Under the pieces are notes generated by a model. It made no database searches. It saw nothing but the letters and a program-made list of their open reading frames with translations, and was not told where the DNA came from. Source: Salibacterium halotolerans (lineage in GTDB: Bacteria; Bacillota; Bacilli; Bacillales; Marinococcaceae). Taken from it: a stretch of DNA of 64,000 nt. Position numbers and translations under genes: made by a program. Of this stretch, positions 15,375 through 24,161 are shown in pieces. How positions within the stretch are numbered: the first letter of the stretch is position 1; each line of letters begins with the position of its first letter. The stretch is from NCBI RefSeq assembly GCF_900115625.1, contig NZ_FOXD01000009.1:1-64000 (forward strand), in the 5' to 3' direction.

Positions 15375-15782
15375 ATGGAAAATCTGATGCAGAACCCATT
15401 TGTAGAGACAGCGGCAAACTTCAGCGTGGCTGTTCTTTCCCTTATTGTTTTTCTGACGGTTTTTGAAACGATCACTTCGTATAAAAACTGGGAGGAAATA
15501 AAAAGCGGAAATATGGCGGTGGCGCTTGCGACAGGCGGGAAAATATTCGGGGTGGCTAATATTTTCCGTTTTTCCATCGAGCATAATGATGCCATACTGA
15601 CGATGGTACTGTGGGGTGCGTATGGCTTCGTTCTCCTCGTATTCAGTTACGTGATGTTTGAGTTTCTGACACCGATGTTCAAAATCGATGAAGAACTCAA
15701 GGCGGACAACCGGGCTGTAGGCCTGATTTCGTTTATCATTTCCGTCGGAATGTCCTTTGTAATCGGCGCCGGTATCCTGTAG
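15375..15782 (+). CDS. yshE: DUF350 membrane protein (YshE)
   Basis: The 135-residue protein has four predicted membrane segments (around residues 13-32, 50-64, 70-92 and 110-134) and the DUF350 pattern of charged loops such as SYKNWEEIKSGNMAVALATGGKIFG. The function of the family is unknown. Synteny with B. subtilis yshE (after mutS2) supports the call. The ATG follows AGAGGCGGA. Confidence 0.83.
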   Translation: MENLMQNPFVETAANFSVAVLSLIVFLTVFETITSYKNWEEIKSGNMAVALATGGKIFGVANIFRFSIEHNDAILTMVLWGAYGFVLLVFSYVMFEFLTPMFKIDEELKADNRAVGLISFIISVGMSFVIGAGIL

Positions 15783-15813
15783 TACCAAGTCAATCAGGGG
15801 GAGGAGAACTGTC

Positions 15814-15897
15814 GTGGAACGATTGGCCAAAATCTTAATCGCGTGCTGCATCCTTTTTGTCATATCGGGAGCGGTCTATTTATTGTTTTTTTCATGA
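15814..15897 (+). CDS. 27-residue single-span membrane peptide
   Basis: GTG at 15814 opens a 27-codon frame (MERLAKILIACC... ending YLLFFS) that is a single hydrophobic helix with a charged N-terminus. A strong GGGGAGGAG (15797-15805) lies 8 nt upstream, 31 nt after the yshE stop. The strong site, tight spacing and membrane-like composition argue for a real small protein, perhaps acting with YshE. I know of no named family for it. Confidence 0.55.
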   Translation: MERLAKILIACCILFVISGAVYLLFFS

Positions 15898-15955
15898 AAC
15901 AGATATGTTTCTTTCACAGCTTGTCCGGGTACATTAAAAACAAGTGAGCAGTTTA

Positions 15956-15985
15956 TTCGCAACGGAGCGATCCGGGTGCTATAAT
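15956..15985 (+). promoter_or_regulatory. Probable promoter of trxA
   Basis: TATAAT at 15980-15985 with TTCGCA at 15956-15961 (18 nt spacing) lies 43 nt before the trxA start. The -35 match is modest. Confidence 0.5.
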
Positions 15986-16028
15986 ACCAACAGTATCAGG
16001 ATATTAAGATTAAAAGGAGGACATCACT

Positions 16029-16346
16029 ATGGCTATAGTAAATGTATCCGACCAGGATTTCACAGAACAAACGTCTGAAGGAGTTGTACTCGCGGACTTT
16101 TGGGCAGACTGGTGCGGTCCATGTAAAATGATCGCCCCGGTTCTGGAAGAAATCGATTCCGAAATGGGAGATCAAATCAAAATCGCGAAACTCGATGTGG
16201 ATGAAAACCAGGAAACAGCAGGTAAATTCGGTGTTATGAGTATCCCGACTCTGCTTCTTTTCAAAAACGGAGAAGTCGTGGAACAGATCACCGGATTCCA
16301 GCCGAAAGAACAGCTGGAAGAAGTGCTGAACAAACATTTATCCTAA
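16029..16346 (+). CDS. trxA: Thioredoxin
   Basis: This is the general cytosolic protein disulfide reductase, reduced by TrxB. The active site WCGPC is visible with Cys29 and Cys32, preceded by ADFWADWC, and the conserved cis-Pro lies in MSIPTLLLF. The 105 residues match Bacillus TrxA. AAAGGAGG precedes the ATG. It has its own promoter and terminator. Confidence 0.97.
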   Translation: MAIVNVSDQDFTEQTSEGVVLADFWADWCGPCKMIAPVLEEIDSEMGDQIKIAKLDVDENQETAGKFGVMSIPTLLLFKNGEVVEQITGFQPKEQLEEVLNKHLS

Positions 16347-16355
16347 AAACGATCG

Positions 16356-16387
16356 AAACTGCTGATGTCCGCGTCAGCAGTTTTTTT
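16356..16387 (+). terminator. Terminator of trxA
   Basis: A stem of ten bases (AAACTGCTGA, 16356-16365) pairs with 16374-16383 across an 8-nt loop and is followed by a T run to 16387. Confidence 0.85.
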
Positions 16388-16405
16388 CGACAGGAAGGTG
16401 TTATC

Positions 16406-16765
16406 GTGCCGGTAAAGCTGAAACGAATGTACGAGAAAACAGACGAACAGGACGGGTACCGTGTACTCGTGGATAAAGTCTGGCCGAGAGGAATTTCCAA
16501 AGAGAAGGCGGAGCTTGATGACTGGGCAAAAGAAGTGACCCCGAGTACGCCCCTTAGGAAATGGTTTAATCACGATAAAGAAAAATTTGATGCGTTCGCC
16601 AAATATTACGAAGAAGAACTGCAAAACGATAAGAACGCGCAGCAGAAGATAAACGAACTTGCAGAGAAGATTGCTTCAGAGACTGTCACGCTGCTGTTTG
16701 CAGCAAAAGATGAAACCTGTAACCATGCGGTGCTTCTAAAGCAGTGGATCGACGAAAAGAGGTGA
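16406..16765 (+). CDS. DUF488 family protein (YeaO-like)
   Basis: This 119-residue protein has the family signature [32 protein letters not shown] near its N-terminus and [14 protein letters not shown] near the end. DUF488 proteins are widespread and of unknown function. The start is GTG at 16406 behind AGGAAGG. The end of the gene lies 5 nt before the uvrC start, so both are probably co-transcribed. This gene is not between trxA and uvrC in B. subtilis. Confidence 0.8.
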   Translation: MPVKLKRMYEKTDEQDGYRVLVDKVWPRGISKEKAELDDWAKEVTPSTPLRKWFNHDKEKFDAFAKYYEEELQNDKNAQQKINELAEKIASETVTLLFAAKDETCNHAVLLKQWIDEKR

Positions 16766-16770
16766 AGTCC

Positions 16771-18546
16771 TTGTCCGCCATCAAGGAAAAACTGGCGGTT
16801 CTTCCGGCAAAACCGGGCTGTTATTTGATGAAAAACAAACACGGTACCATTATTTATGTCGGCAAAGCGAAAGTGCTGAAAAATCGGGTGAGATCCTATT
16901 TTACAGGATCCCACGACGGTAAAACCCAGCAGCTTGTTGCCAATATTCATGATTTTGAATATATCATTACCTCTTCCAATATAGAGGCATTGATTCTCGA
17001 GATGAACCTCATCAAAAAGCACGAACCGAAGTTTAATGTCCTTTTAAAAGATGATAAATCCTATCCGTACCTGAAAATCACAAATGAAGAACACCCGCGG
17101 CTTATCACGACACGCAAGGTGAAAAAAGACGGCGGCCGGTATTTCGGACCTTATCCAAACGCCATCGCCGCAAATGAGACGAAAAAACTGCTGGACCGGC
17201 TGTATCCGCTTAGAAAATGCCGGACGATGCCCGACCGGGTCTGTCTGTACTACCATATCGGCCAGTGTCTGGCTCCATGTGAATTTCATGTGCCGCAGGA
17301 AAGAAACAAACAGCTTGTGCAGGATATGGTGCGCTTTCTGAACAATGGGCATCAGGAAGTGAAAAAAGATCTTCAGGAAAAAATGCATGAAGCCTCGGAA
17401 GCGTTGAATTTTGAACGGGCCAAAGAGCTGCGCGATCAGATGCAGCATATTGATGCTGTCATGGAAAAGCAGAAAATGACCATCAATGACGGACAGAGCC
17501 GGGATGTGTTCGCATATGCCTATGATAAAGGCTGGATGTGTGTGCAGGTCTTCTTTGTGCGGCAGGGCAAACTAATTGAACGTGATGTGTCGACGTTTCC
17601 GTTTTATCAGGATCCGGAAGAGGACTTTCTTACATTTCTCGGCCAGTTCTATCTAAATGAAGACCACATTAAGCCCCGGGAAATTCTGCTGCCGCAGGAA
17701 GTGGACAAAGATATGGCAGAGCAGCTTGTCGATGTCAAAACCCAGCAGCCTAAGCGTGGACAGAAACGGGAACTTCTGCGCCTTGCTTCCCAGAACGCGG
17801 AACAGGCTCTGTCGGAGAAATTTCAGCTTATTGAACGCGATGAAGAGAGAACGATCCGCGCCGTAGAAGACCTTGGAGAGAAAATGAACATTGATACGCC
17901 GTTTCGCATTGAAGCATTTGACAACTCCAACATCCAGGGAGCAGATCCGGTATCAGCCATGGTGACATTTCTGGACGGGCGTCCGCACAAAAAGGATTAC
18001 CGGAAATATAAAGTGAAACAGGTGGAAGGGCCCGACGATTACGCCTCCATGAAAGAAGTGATCCGCCGCCGTTATGTAAGGCTTCTGAAAGAAAAAGCAG
18101 AACTGCCTGACCTGATTTTGATTGATGGTGGCAAGGGACAGCTGAGTGCGGCGAAAAGCGTGCTCGAAGATGAACTCGGTCTTCTCGTTCCGGTCGCTGG
18201 ACTCTCTAAAGATGAGAAACACAAAACATCGGAGCTTTTGACGGGTGATCCGGCGGAAGTCGTCCCCCTTCAACGCAACAGTCATGCGTTCCATCTGCTG
18301 CAGCGGATTCAGGATGAAGTGCACCGGTTTGCCATTACGTTTCACCGCCAGACACGTAAAAAGAACATGTTCACATCCATTCTTGATGATGTGCCGGGTG
18401 TCGGCGAAAAACGTAAACGCCAGCTTCTGCGCCATTTCGGCTCCGTCAAAAAGATGAAGGAAGCAACGATCGAAGATTTCCGGGGCATCTCCATTCCCGA
18501 CAACGTGTCGCGCGAATTAATGAAACGCCTTGAAGATAAGGAGTAA
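16771..18546 (+). CDS. uvrC: Excinuclease ABC subunit C
   Basis: UvrC makes both incisions in nucleotide excision repair after UvrAB load it on damage. The GIY-YIG domain opens the protein ([20 protein letters not shown]), then come the Cys-rich [12 protein letters not shown] segment, the UVR domain ([14 protein letters not shown]), the RNase H-like C-nuclease ([24 protein letters not shown]) and the C-terminal helix-hairpin-helix pair ([19 protein letters not shown]). I start at TTG 16771, 5-6 nt after AGAGGTGA; the open frame extends upstream into the DUF488 gene. The length is 591 residues. Confidence 0.95.
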   Translation: MSAIKEKLAVLPAKPGCYLMKNKHGTIIYVGKAKVLKNRVRSYFTGSHDGKTQQLVANIHDFEYIITSSNIEALILEMNLIKKHEPKFNVLLKDDKSYPYLKITNEEHPRLITTRKVKKDGGRYFGPYPNAIAANETKKLLDRLYPLRKCRTMPDRVCLYYHIGQCLAPCEFHVPQERNKQLVQDMVRFLNNGHQEVKKDLQEKMHEASEALNFERAKELRDQMQHIDAVMEKQKMTINDGQSRDVFAYAYDKGWMCVQVFFVRQGKLIERDVSTFPFYQDPEEDFLTFLGQFYLNEDHIKPREILLPQEVDKDMAEQLVDVKTQQPKRGQKRELLRLASQNAEQALSEKFQLIERDEERTIRAVEDLGEKMNIDTPFRIEAFDNSNIQGADPVSAMVTFLDGRPHKKDYRKYKVKQVEGPDDYASMKEVIRRRYVRLLKEKAELPDLILIDGGKGQLSAAKSVLEDELGLLVPVAGLSKDEKHKTSELLTGDPAEVVPLQRNSHAFHLLQRIQDEVHRFAITFHRQTRKKNMFTSILDDVPGVGEKRKRQLLRHFGSVKKMKEATIEDFRGISIPDNVSRELMKRLEDKE

Positions 18547-18587
18547 ACAATACGTACTGCCATTAAAAAAAAGTCCATGAATTATGT

Positions 18588-18619
18588 AAAAACATCCATT
18601 CCACCTTGGATGTTTTTTA
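18588..18619 (+). terminator. Terminator after uvrC
   Basis: AAAACATCCA pairs with TGGATGTTTT across an 8-nt loop and runs into TTTTTT. Confidence 0.8.
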
Positions 18620-18635
18620 TTTTATCCTATTAATT

Positions 18636-18654
18636 GATAATGATTTTCAATATC
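18636..18654 (+). promoter_or_regulatory. Fur box upstream of the secreted protein gene
   Basis: GATAATGATTTTCAATATC matches the classic 19-bp Fur box GATAATGATTATCATTATC at 17 of 19 positions. It lies 54 nt before the start codon. This predicts repression when iron is plentiful. Confidence 0.75.
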
Positions 18655-18708
18655 AATAAAGAGAGGGTAGAGGATAAAATTAAAACGATAAACCAGGGGG
18701 GAGTAAAA

Positions 18709-19740
18709 ATGAATACGACACTATTATGGAATCCAAAAGTAATGGTATCAGCACTTATCAGCCTTATTTTTGCAGTATGGTTTACCGGGGCGGTGCAGGC
18801 CTCGGAATCGGAAGGGAAAGAAGCGGAAGTAGTGAATAAAACAGCCATCAGCAGTGTACAGGCTTTAAATAACGGTGGCAGTGTAATTGAGGTAACGTTT
18901 ACCCGGCAGGTTCCATCATTTGACCGCTTTGATGTACAGATTGTACACGACGTTTCGCGGCAGAGAAAAGGGGTGAAAAGAGTGGAGATGAATGAAGACG
19001 CGACCGGCGCTGTGCTTCATATGTACCGCTCCGCGGAGCTGGAACGCCTTCAGGATTATACAATGAAAATACAGACCGGGAAAGAGACACTGACGAACGT
19101 CGTTCACCGAACCAAGCACATGGATGAAGTGAAGATTGAGAACATGGATGCCGGTGACGTAAAAGAACGGCAGGTGACACTTACATCAGGGAACGGATTA
19201 GAGTCGGTAACGGTGCCGGACGAGATGGATATGGATCTCATCCATGCCTTTAATAAAGATATGCATGTCAAAATGAACGGCAGTAATGAAATGGTATCGT
19301 ACGAAATGGTTTCCGAAGAAGAGCTGGACCGTGATGATTCGTTTGTTGGTCAATTCGACATGCCGCATCATCTTCTTGTGGAGAAAAAACAGGGGACCAC
19401 GGTAACGGGACTGAGTCAGGAGCTGGACCTTGCTTCTTTTCTGATCGTGAAAAACAACCAAAGAATAACGTTGGATGATGTGAAGCAGGGGGATATGCTC
19501 CTCTTCAACGAAGAAGAAGGTGTAGCGGAAGTTTACAATCAAACGGTAAACGGTCCGTTCGAAAGAATATTTGAAGAGTCCATTGATATGGATGGAAGTA
19601 ACTATGAGTATGCCGGTTCGTTTGTTGAAGAGGAGGGGGATACAACATCCTTTGACTCGGATGTGGCCGAAGAGCTGGAAGGTTCGGTAGCACTGTATCT
19701 AGATCCGGATGATTCCATTCTGGCCGTAACAGCTCAGTAG
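18709..19740 (+). CDS. Secreted, iron-regulated protein of unknown function
   Basis: The 343-residue protein starts at ATG 18709 behind a GGGGGGAG site and has a clear signal peptide (hydrophobic residues about 12-27, cleavage likely after VQA). No lipobox, LPXTG or SLH motif is seen. The first 80 mature residues (SVQALNNGGSVIEVTFTR...) resemble the Ig-like modules of surface-layer proteins; the last third (ITLDDVKQGDMLLF, ending in YLDPDDSILAVTA) is beta-rich. The protein is very acidic. It stands alone between a terminator and a Fur-boxed AraC gene, so a role on the cell surface under iron limitation is inferred. It is absent at this place in B. subtilis. Confidence 0.75.
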   Translation: MNTTLLWNPKVMVSALISLIFAVWFTGAVQASESEGKEAEVVNKTAISSVQALNNGGSVIEVTFTRQVPSFDRFDVQIVHDVSRQRKGVKRVEMNEDATGAVLHMYRSAELERLQDYTMKIQTGKETLTNVVHRTKHMDEVKIENMDAGDVKERQVTLTSGNGLESVTVPDEMDMDLIHAFNKDMHVKMNGSNEMVSYEMVSEEELDRDDSFVGQFDMPHHLLVEKKQGTTVTGLSQELDLASFLIVKNNQRITLDDVKQGDMLLFNEEEGVAEVYNQTVNGPFERIFEESIDMDGSNYEYAGSFVEEEGDTTSFDSDVAEELEGSVALYLDPDDSILAVTAQ

Positions 19741-19755
19741 CGGTATATCAGTCAG

Positions 19756-19786
19756 AAGACGGCCCTTGGCAAAAGGTCGTCTTTTG
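19756..19786 (+). terminator. Terminator after the secreted protein gene
   Basis: A 9-bp stem with one G-U pair (19756-19764 with 19775-19783) is followed by TTTTG. It separates the secreted protein gene from the AraC gene. Confidence 0.65.
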
Positions 19787-19813
19787 TCAATGTAAACTGT
19801 GTAGTGTAAAATT

Positions 19814-19845
19814 GTTATTGATTATCATTATCAATTAAGTATGAT
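19814..19845 (+). promoter_or_regulatory. Fur box overlapping the promoter of the AraC gene
   Basis: Positions 19814-19832 match the 19-bp Fur consensus at 17 of 19 positions, with an exact right half ATTATCATTATC. A promoter TTGATT (19818-19823), 16 nt, TATGAT (19840-19845) overlaps the box, the classic repression layout. Confidence 0.75.
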
Positions 19846-19865
19846 AGGACAAAGGGGTACCAACT

Positions 19866-20687
19866 ATGGGGATGTTACATCAAGTTTTCGATATAACAGA
19901 CATACGGGTCGAGAAAATAACGAACGCGGCCCGGGCTGATTACAGCGGAAGGCCTGGTGATTCTATTGTTATGTATGTATTTGAAGGGGAGGGGAAAGTG
20001 TCCCGGCAGGAAACCAAAGTCGACATGGAAAAGGGGGATGTTATTCAGTTTCTCAACCATCACACCGGTGGATTATACATCACTCCGCAGCCGCATATCT
20101 ACATACTATTTGTAACCTTCACTGCAGCCTGGGTGTTCCAAAAAGACGGGAAATGGGGTGTGGAACAGAAAAAGATCACAGGGGAAGCAGACGAGGTGGA
20201 AAAAACCATGCATCCTCTGGCCGGGTATTATCTGAACAGGCTGCACCAAATGTGGGTGGAAGATCCATCAGATTATTCACTGATTGTTCCCTATTTTCAT
20301 CACGTGATGGAAGAAATAGAGCAGGCGCAGACATCCGGGGAGAAAAGTGCTGAATGCGGAATAAAAGCAGCCCGGCATTATATTGATTATCATTTTTATG
20401 ACAACATTCCGGTACAGAAGCTTCTGTCCTGTTCAACATTGAGCAGTTCCGCATTCTATAAAGGTTTTAAGTACTATACGGGGAAAACACCGAGGCAGTA
20501 CATTATACATAAAAGAATGAAAGAGGCCGGCAGACTGCTGCAGTGTACATCCATGCCGATTTTCAGAGTGGCACAGGAAGTGGGATACGAAGACAGTTAC
20601 TATTTCAGCCGGCTTTTCAAACAGTTCAGTGGTTTGTCCCCGAAGGAATTTCAGAAGAATATCGACACCCAGGATAAAATGTCCTGA
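19866..20687 (+). CDS. AraC-family transcriptional regulator, Fur-controlled
   Basis: The 273-residue protein has a cupin-like N-terminal sensing domain (about residues 1-130, with YVFEGEGKVSRQETKVDMEKGDVIQF) and a C-terminal double helix-turn-helix (about residues 170-270: VQKLLSCSTLSSSAFYKGFKYYTGKTPRQYIIHKRMKEA and VAQEVGYEDSYYFSRLFKQFSGLSPKEF). AraC regulators under Fur often activate siderophore or iron-uptake genes, for example Btr in B. subtilis. No transport gene is next to it; the adjacent secreted protein with its own Fur box is the nearest candidate target. The ATG follows AAAGGGG. Confidence 0.85.
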   Translation: MGMLHQVFDITDIRVEKITNAARADYSGRPGDSIVMYVFEGEGKVSRQETKVDMEKGDVIQFLNHHTGGLYITPQPHIYILFVTFTAAWVFQKDGKWGVEQKKITGEADEVEKTMHPLAGYYLNRLHQMWVEDPSDYSLIVPYFHHVMEEIEQAQTSGEKSAECGIKAARHYIDYHFYDNIPVQKLLSCSTLSSSAFYKGFKYYTGKTPRQYIIHKRMKEAGRLLQCTSMPIFRVAQEVGYEDSYYFSRLFKQFSGLSPKEFQKNIDTQDKMS

Positions 20688-20692
20688 GGCAG

Positions 20693-20722
20693 AACGGGTG
20701 AGAAATTTTCACCCGATTTTGT
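20693..20722 (+). terminator. Terminator after the AraC gene
   Basis: CGGGTGA (20695-20701) pairs with TTCACCCG (20708-20715), followed by ATTTTGTT; the T run is short. Confidence 0.6.
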
Positions 20723-20731
20723 TCTGTTTAT

Positions 20732-20742
20732 TTGTTTGACAA
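20732..20742 (+). promoter_or_regulatory. GntR-type operator O1
   Basis: TTGTTTGACAA matches the FadR/GntR operator pattern TNGTNNNACNA. It sits inside a 16-bp direct repeat (TTTATTTGT...ACAA) shared with O2, whose centre is 50 bp downstream. Confidence 0.6.
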
Positions 20743-20764
20743 AAAAATAATATTATAAAAATCA

Positions 20765-20793
20765 TTGACTGTATTGTTTATTTGTCTTACAAT
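20765..20793 (+). promoter_or_regulatory. Promoter of the glucarate cluster with operator O2
   Basis: TTGACT (20765-20770) and TACAAT (20788-20793) are 17 nt apart. Operator O2, TTGTCTTACAA (20782-20792), matches TNGTNNNACNA and covers the -10 box, so regulator binding would block the promoter. Confidence 0.7.
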
Positions 20794-20855
20794 TCAAATT
20801 ACTAAATAAGTAATAACGCTTTTATAAGCTTTTAGGTTAGAGGGGAGGGGGCAGA

Positions 20856-21584
20856 TTGAGTAACGATACCGGCCCGATAAAAATGGAATCCGTTAAACGG
20901 AGAACGCTTGCCAGCCAGGTGATTGAACAGATCATCGGCCTGCTGATGAATGGTCAGTTAAAAGCAGGGGATAAGCTCCCTTCGGAAATGGAACTGATGG
21001 ATATGATGTATGTGAGCAGACCCGTGTTGAGGGAAGCGCTGAGTTCGCTTGAAACGCTGGGAGTTATCCACCGGAAAACGAAGGAAGGCACGTTTTTTTC
21101 CAATAAAGTGGGGAGCGAACCATACCGTATCATGCTCGCTCTATCGGTCGGGGACATTGATACGATTATCGAAACCCGTCTTTCCCAGGAACTTGGCCTC
21201 GTCTCTCTGGCAGCTGAAAAAATGTCGGAGCTGGAACTGAAAAGGCTGGAAGAGACGATTGAGATTATGGAGGCAGCTGATGGCGATTACTCCGAAACGG
21301 ACCGGGAATTTCACCGGATTATTGCACACAGTGCAAGCAACTCCATAACAGAAGGCATTATTGATCCTCTTTTGAACATGTATGATAAAACACTGGAAAA
21401 CATCGCGCTTGTAGACCGGAATAAGTCAAAAACACTACAACAGCACAAAGATATTTACCAGGCGCTTAGAAACCGGGATCCCATTGAAGCTCACGCAAGC
21501 ATGTACCGCCACCTTGATCATGCAAGAAACAGGCTGATTCGTCCAATTACAAAGAAAGAAAATACAGAGAGGGAGGATGAGTAA
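20856..21584 (+). CDS. GntR/FadR-subfamily regulator of the glucarate genes
   Basis: The 242-residue protein has an N-terminal winged helix (LASQVIEQIIGLLMNGQLKAGDKLPSE and SRPVLREALSSLETLGVI, residues about 15-80) and a C-terminal all-helical FCD ligand-binding domain (about 95-225) with E-rich metal-ligand helices such as DREFHRIIAHSASN. The start is TTG at 20856 behind a long AGAGGGGAGGGGG. It heads gntR-kdgD-gucD-tctCBA-gudD and has two matching operators upstream, so autoregulation and control by glucarate or a pathway intermediate are inferred. Confidence 0.88.
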   Translation: MSNDTGPIKMESVKRRTLASQVIEQIIGLLMNGQLKAGDKLPSEMELMDMMYVSRPVLREALSSLETLGVIHRKTKEGTFFSNKVGSEPYRIMLALSVGDIDTIIETRLSQELGLVSLAAEKMSELELKRLEETIEIMEAADGDYSETDREFHRIIAHSASNSITEGIIDPLLNMYDKTLENIALVDRNKSKTLQQHKDIYQALRNRDPIEAHASMYRHLDHARNRLIRPITKKENTEREDE

Positions 21585-21585
21585 C

Positions 21586-22515
21586 ATGACGGATAAGCGA
21601 AAAGCACCGGAAGGGATTTCCGGTTTCCCGGTTACACCCTTTAATGAAAGCGGAAACATAGACAAAGAAGCTTTAACCGAAAATATTGAGTTTCTGCTGG
21701 ATGAGGGACTTGAATCTATATTTGTGGCCTGCGGAGCCGGAGAATGCACGAACATAGGCATGGAAGAATTCGAAGAAATGACAGAGCTGGCTGTTTCGGT
21801 GACTGCTGGAAGGGCTCCTGTTTACACCGGTGTAGGCGGAAATATATCTGAATCCTTGAAAAAGGCGGAAATTTCCGAAAGAAAAGGGGCAGGCGGTTAC
21901 CTGATCCTTCCTCCTTATTTGATTCAGGGAGAGCAGGAAGGACTCTATGAGTATTATAAAACCATCATCACAAGTACAGATTTGAACGCGATTCTCTATC
22001 AAAGGGGGAATGCACTGCTGCAGCTTGAAACGTTGAAACGCCTCACAGATTTTCCACAGGTTGTAGGGCTGAAAGATGGTGTGGGAGACATGGAAACCAA
22101 CATCGAATTCACGCAGGAAATCGGAGACAGGCTGGGATGGCTGAACGGGATGCCGATGGCCGAGCTTACGATGCCGGCTTATATGCCGCTTGGGTTCAAC
22201 TGCTATTCCTCGGCTATTTCCAACTATATCCCGCACATTTCGAGAACGTTTTATGATGCGCTTAAGGAGGGTGATGACGATCAGGTGAAAGAAATCTATA
22301 GAGATGTAATACTGCCGATCAATCGAATCCGACGGAAGCGGAAAGGATATGCCGTAGCTTTAATTAAAGCCGGAATGGAAATTGTAGGTCTGCCTGTTTC
22401 AAATACGGCAAGGCCCCCTGTCACACCGGTGGAAGACGACCATTATGAAGAGTTGAGAGAAGTGCTGAAAGCTGCATTGAAAAAGTATCCGCCAAATCGC
22501 GAAGTGACACTTTAA
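21586..22515 (+). CDS. kdgD: 5-dehydro-4-deoxyglucarate dehydratase
   Basis: It converts 5-keto-4-deoxyglucarate to 2,5-dioxopentanoate with loss of water and CO2. It is a TIM-barrel enzyme of the dihydrodipicolinate synthase/NAL superfamily with Schiff-base Lys163 in VVGLKDGVGD and the partner Tyr138 in AILYQRGN; FPVTPF near residue 15 is also typical. From ATG 21586, 9 nt after GGGAGG, the length is 309; an ATG at 21577 inside the gntR end directly abuts the ribosome-binding site and is less likely. It is the second step of the glucarate route encoded here. Confidence 0.9.
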   Translation: MTDKRKAPEGISGFPVTPFNESGNIDKEALTENIEFLLDEGLESIFVACGAGECTNIGMEEFEEMTELAVSVTAGRAPVYTGVGGNISESLKKAEISERKGAGGYLILPPYLIQGEQEGLYEYYKTIITSTDLNAILYQRGNALLQLETLKRLTDFPQVVGLKDGVGDMETNIEFTQEIGDRLGWLNGMPMAELTMPAYMPLGFNCYSSAISNYIPHISRTFYDALKEGDDDQVKEIYRDVILPINRIRRKRKGYAVALIKAGMEIVGLPVSNTARPPVTPVEDDHYEELREVLKAALKKYPPNREVTL

Positions 22516-22545
22516 AACAAAGTTAAATTTATCGGGAGGGGTATT

Positions 22546-24006
22546 ATGGCTGTCAAAACATTTAACGAATTTTCCAATTACATAAACGGGGGATGGGTTC
22601 CTTCGAACACAAAGGAGGGTGTAACAAACAGAAATCCGGCTGATTTAAGTGACGTTGTCGGCAGTGTGCAGAAGTCTTCGGCTGAAGATCTGGAACAGGC
22701 TGTAACAGCGGCTTCCTCAGCTAAAAGAGAATGGAGAAAACTCTCCGGTGCCGAGAGAGGAAATTATCTGTACAAGGCAGCTGGTTTGATCGAAAACCGC
22801 AAAGAAGATATAGCGCAGTGCATGACCCGTGAAATGGGAAAGACACTCCCTGAAGCAAAAGGAGAAACAATGCGAGGCGCAGCGATACTGCGGTACTACG
22901 CCGGAGAAGGAATGCGCAAAACAGGAGATGTTATTCCATCCACAGATAAAGATGCCCTGATGTTCACGACGCGGGCGCCACTCGGCGTTGTCGGTGTCAT
23001 CACACCGTGGAACTTCCCTGTAGCTATTCCCGTATGGAAGACAGCACCGGCGTTAATTTACGGAAACACTGTCGTTCTCAAGCCGGCAACAGAAGCTGCC
23101 GTGACATGCGCGAAAATCTTTGAATGTTTTGAAGAAGCAGGGTTTCCTGCCGGTGTTGTAAACATGGTAACCGGTCCGGGATCTGTCATAGGTCAGGGTC
23201 TTGCTGACCATCCGGAAGTGGGCGGTATAACCTTTACCGGATCCAACAGTGTAGGAAAGCAGATTGGTCAGTCCGCTCTCGCCAGAGGCGCTAAATACCA
23301 GCTCGAAATGGGCGGCAAAAACCCGGTCATTGTGACAGAAGACGCGGATCTGGATCAAGCCGTGGATGCTACCATCAGCGGCGGACTCCGCTCAACCGGA
23401 CAGAAATGTACCGCCACAAGCAGAGTTATTGTACACAGCGGTGTTTACGAAGCTTTTAAAGAGAAGCTGACAGCGAAGGTACAAGAAATAAATACCGGCA
23501 ACGGTCTGAACGAAGGGGTTTGGATGGGGCCGAGCGTAAGTGAAAGCCAGCTTAACACGGTTCTTCACTATATTGAAAGAGGAAAAGAAGAAGGCGGCAC
23601 GGTTCTATGCGGCGGCGAACGGCTGACAGGAGGCGAATACGACAACGGATACTTTGTGGCGCCGACCGTCTTTGAAGACATCGAAACAAATATGACCATC
23701 GCCCAGGAAGAAATTTTCGGTCCGGTTCTGGCGTTGATGAAAGTGGATTCGGTAGATGAAGCCATTGAACTGGCCAACGATGTCGAATACGGATTGAGCG
23801 CCTCTATCTTCACAACCAATGTACAGAAGATGCTCGCCTTTATCGATGACATGGAAGCGGGTCTCGTCCGAATCAATGCAGAGAGCGCTGGTGTAGAACT
23901 GCAGGCACCGTTTGGCGGAATGAAGCAGTCCAGTTCCCATTCCCGCGAACAGGGTGAAGCGGCAAAAGAATTCTTCACCGATATTAAAACCGTTCTCGTC
24001 AAGTAA
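22546..24006 (+). CDS. gucD: 2,5-dioxopentanoate (2-oxoglutarate semialdehyde) dehydrogenase
   Basis: It oxidises 2,5-dioxopentanoate to 2-oxoglutarate with NAD(P)+. It belongs to the aldehyde dehydrogenase superfamily, with Asn156 (TPWNFP), Glu254 (QLEMGGKNP) and the nucleophile Cys288 ([11 protein letters not shown]). The 486 residues are normal. The substrate is inferred from the neighbours kdgD and gudD, as with B. subtilis GucD (YcbD). A short hairpin (24033-24055) and a cre-like site follow before tctC. Confidence 0.9.
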   Translation: MAVKTFNEFSNYINGGWVPSNTKEGVTNRNPADLSDVVGSVQKSSAEDLEQAVTAASSAKREWRKLSGAERGNYLYKAAGLIENRKEDIAQCMTREMGKTLPEAKGETMRGAAILRYYAGEGMRKTGDVIPSTDKDALMFTTRAPLGVVGVITPWNFPVAIPVWKTAPALIYGNTVVLKPATEAAVTCAKIFECFEEAGFPAGVVNMVTGPGSVIGQGLADHPEVGGITFTGSNSVGKQIGQSALARGAKYQLEMGGKNPVIVTEDADLDQAVDATISGGLRSTGQKCTATSRVIVHSGVYEAFKEKLTAKVQEINTGNGLNEGVWMGPSVSESQLNTVLHYIERGKEEGGTVLCGGERLTGGEYDNGYFVAPTVFEDIETNMTIAQEEIFGPVLALMKVDSVDEAIELANDVEYGLSASIFTTNVQKMLAFIDDMEAGLVRINAESAGVELQAPFGGMKQSSSHSREQGEAAKEFFTDIKTVLVK

Positions 24007-24032
24007 GTGGGAAGCATTTGTCCCCCCTTTTT

Positions 24033-24055
24033 CCCTTTTCGCATCAGGAAAAGGG
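24033..24055 (+). promoter_or_regulatory. Intergenic hairpin between gucD and tctC
   Basis: CCCTTTT (24033-24039) pairs with AAAAGGG (24049-24055) with C-rich and G-rich flanks that can extend it. There is no good T run after it, so it may partially end or process the transcript rather than stop it. Confidence 0.4.
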
Positions 24056-24079
24056 GGAGACTTTATATTTGATAATGTA

Positions 24080-24093
24080 TGTAAGCGCTTTTT
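24080..24093 (+). promoter_or_regulatory. Cre-like (CcpA) site before tctC
   Basis: TGTAAGCGCTTTTT fits the cre consensus TGNAARCGNWWWCA at 12 of 14 positions; the last two bases differ. Carbon catabolite repression of the uptake genes would make sense, but the match is incomplete. Confidence 0.4.
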
Positions 24094-24161
24094 TTAATGC
24101 TTTGATGAGAAGTAAACCGAACTCGAATGATCATTCATGTTATGAAAGGAGAGGTCTACAA

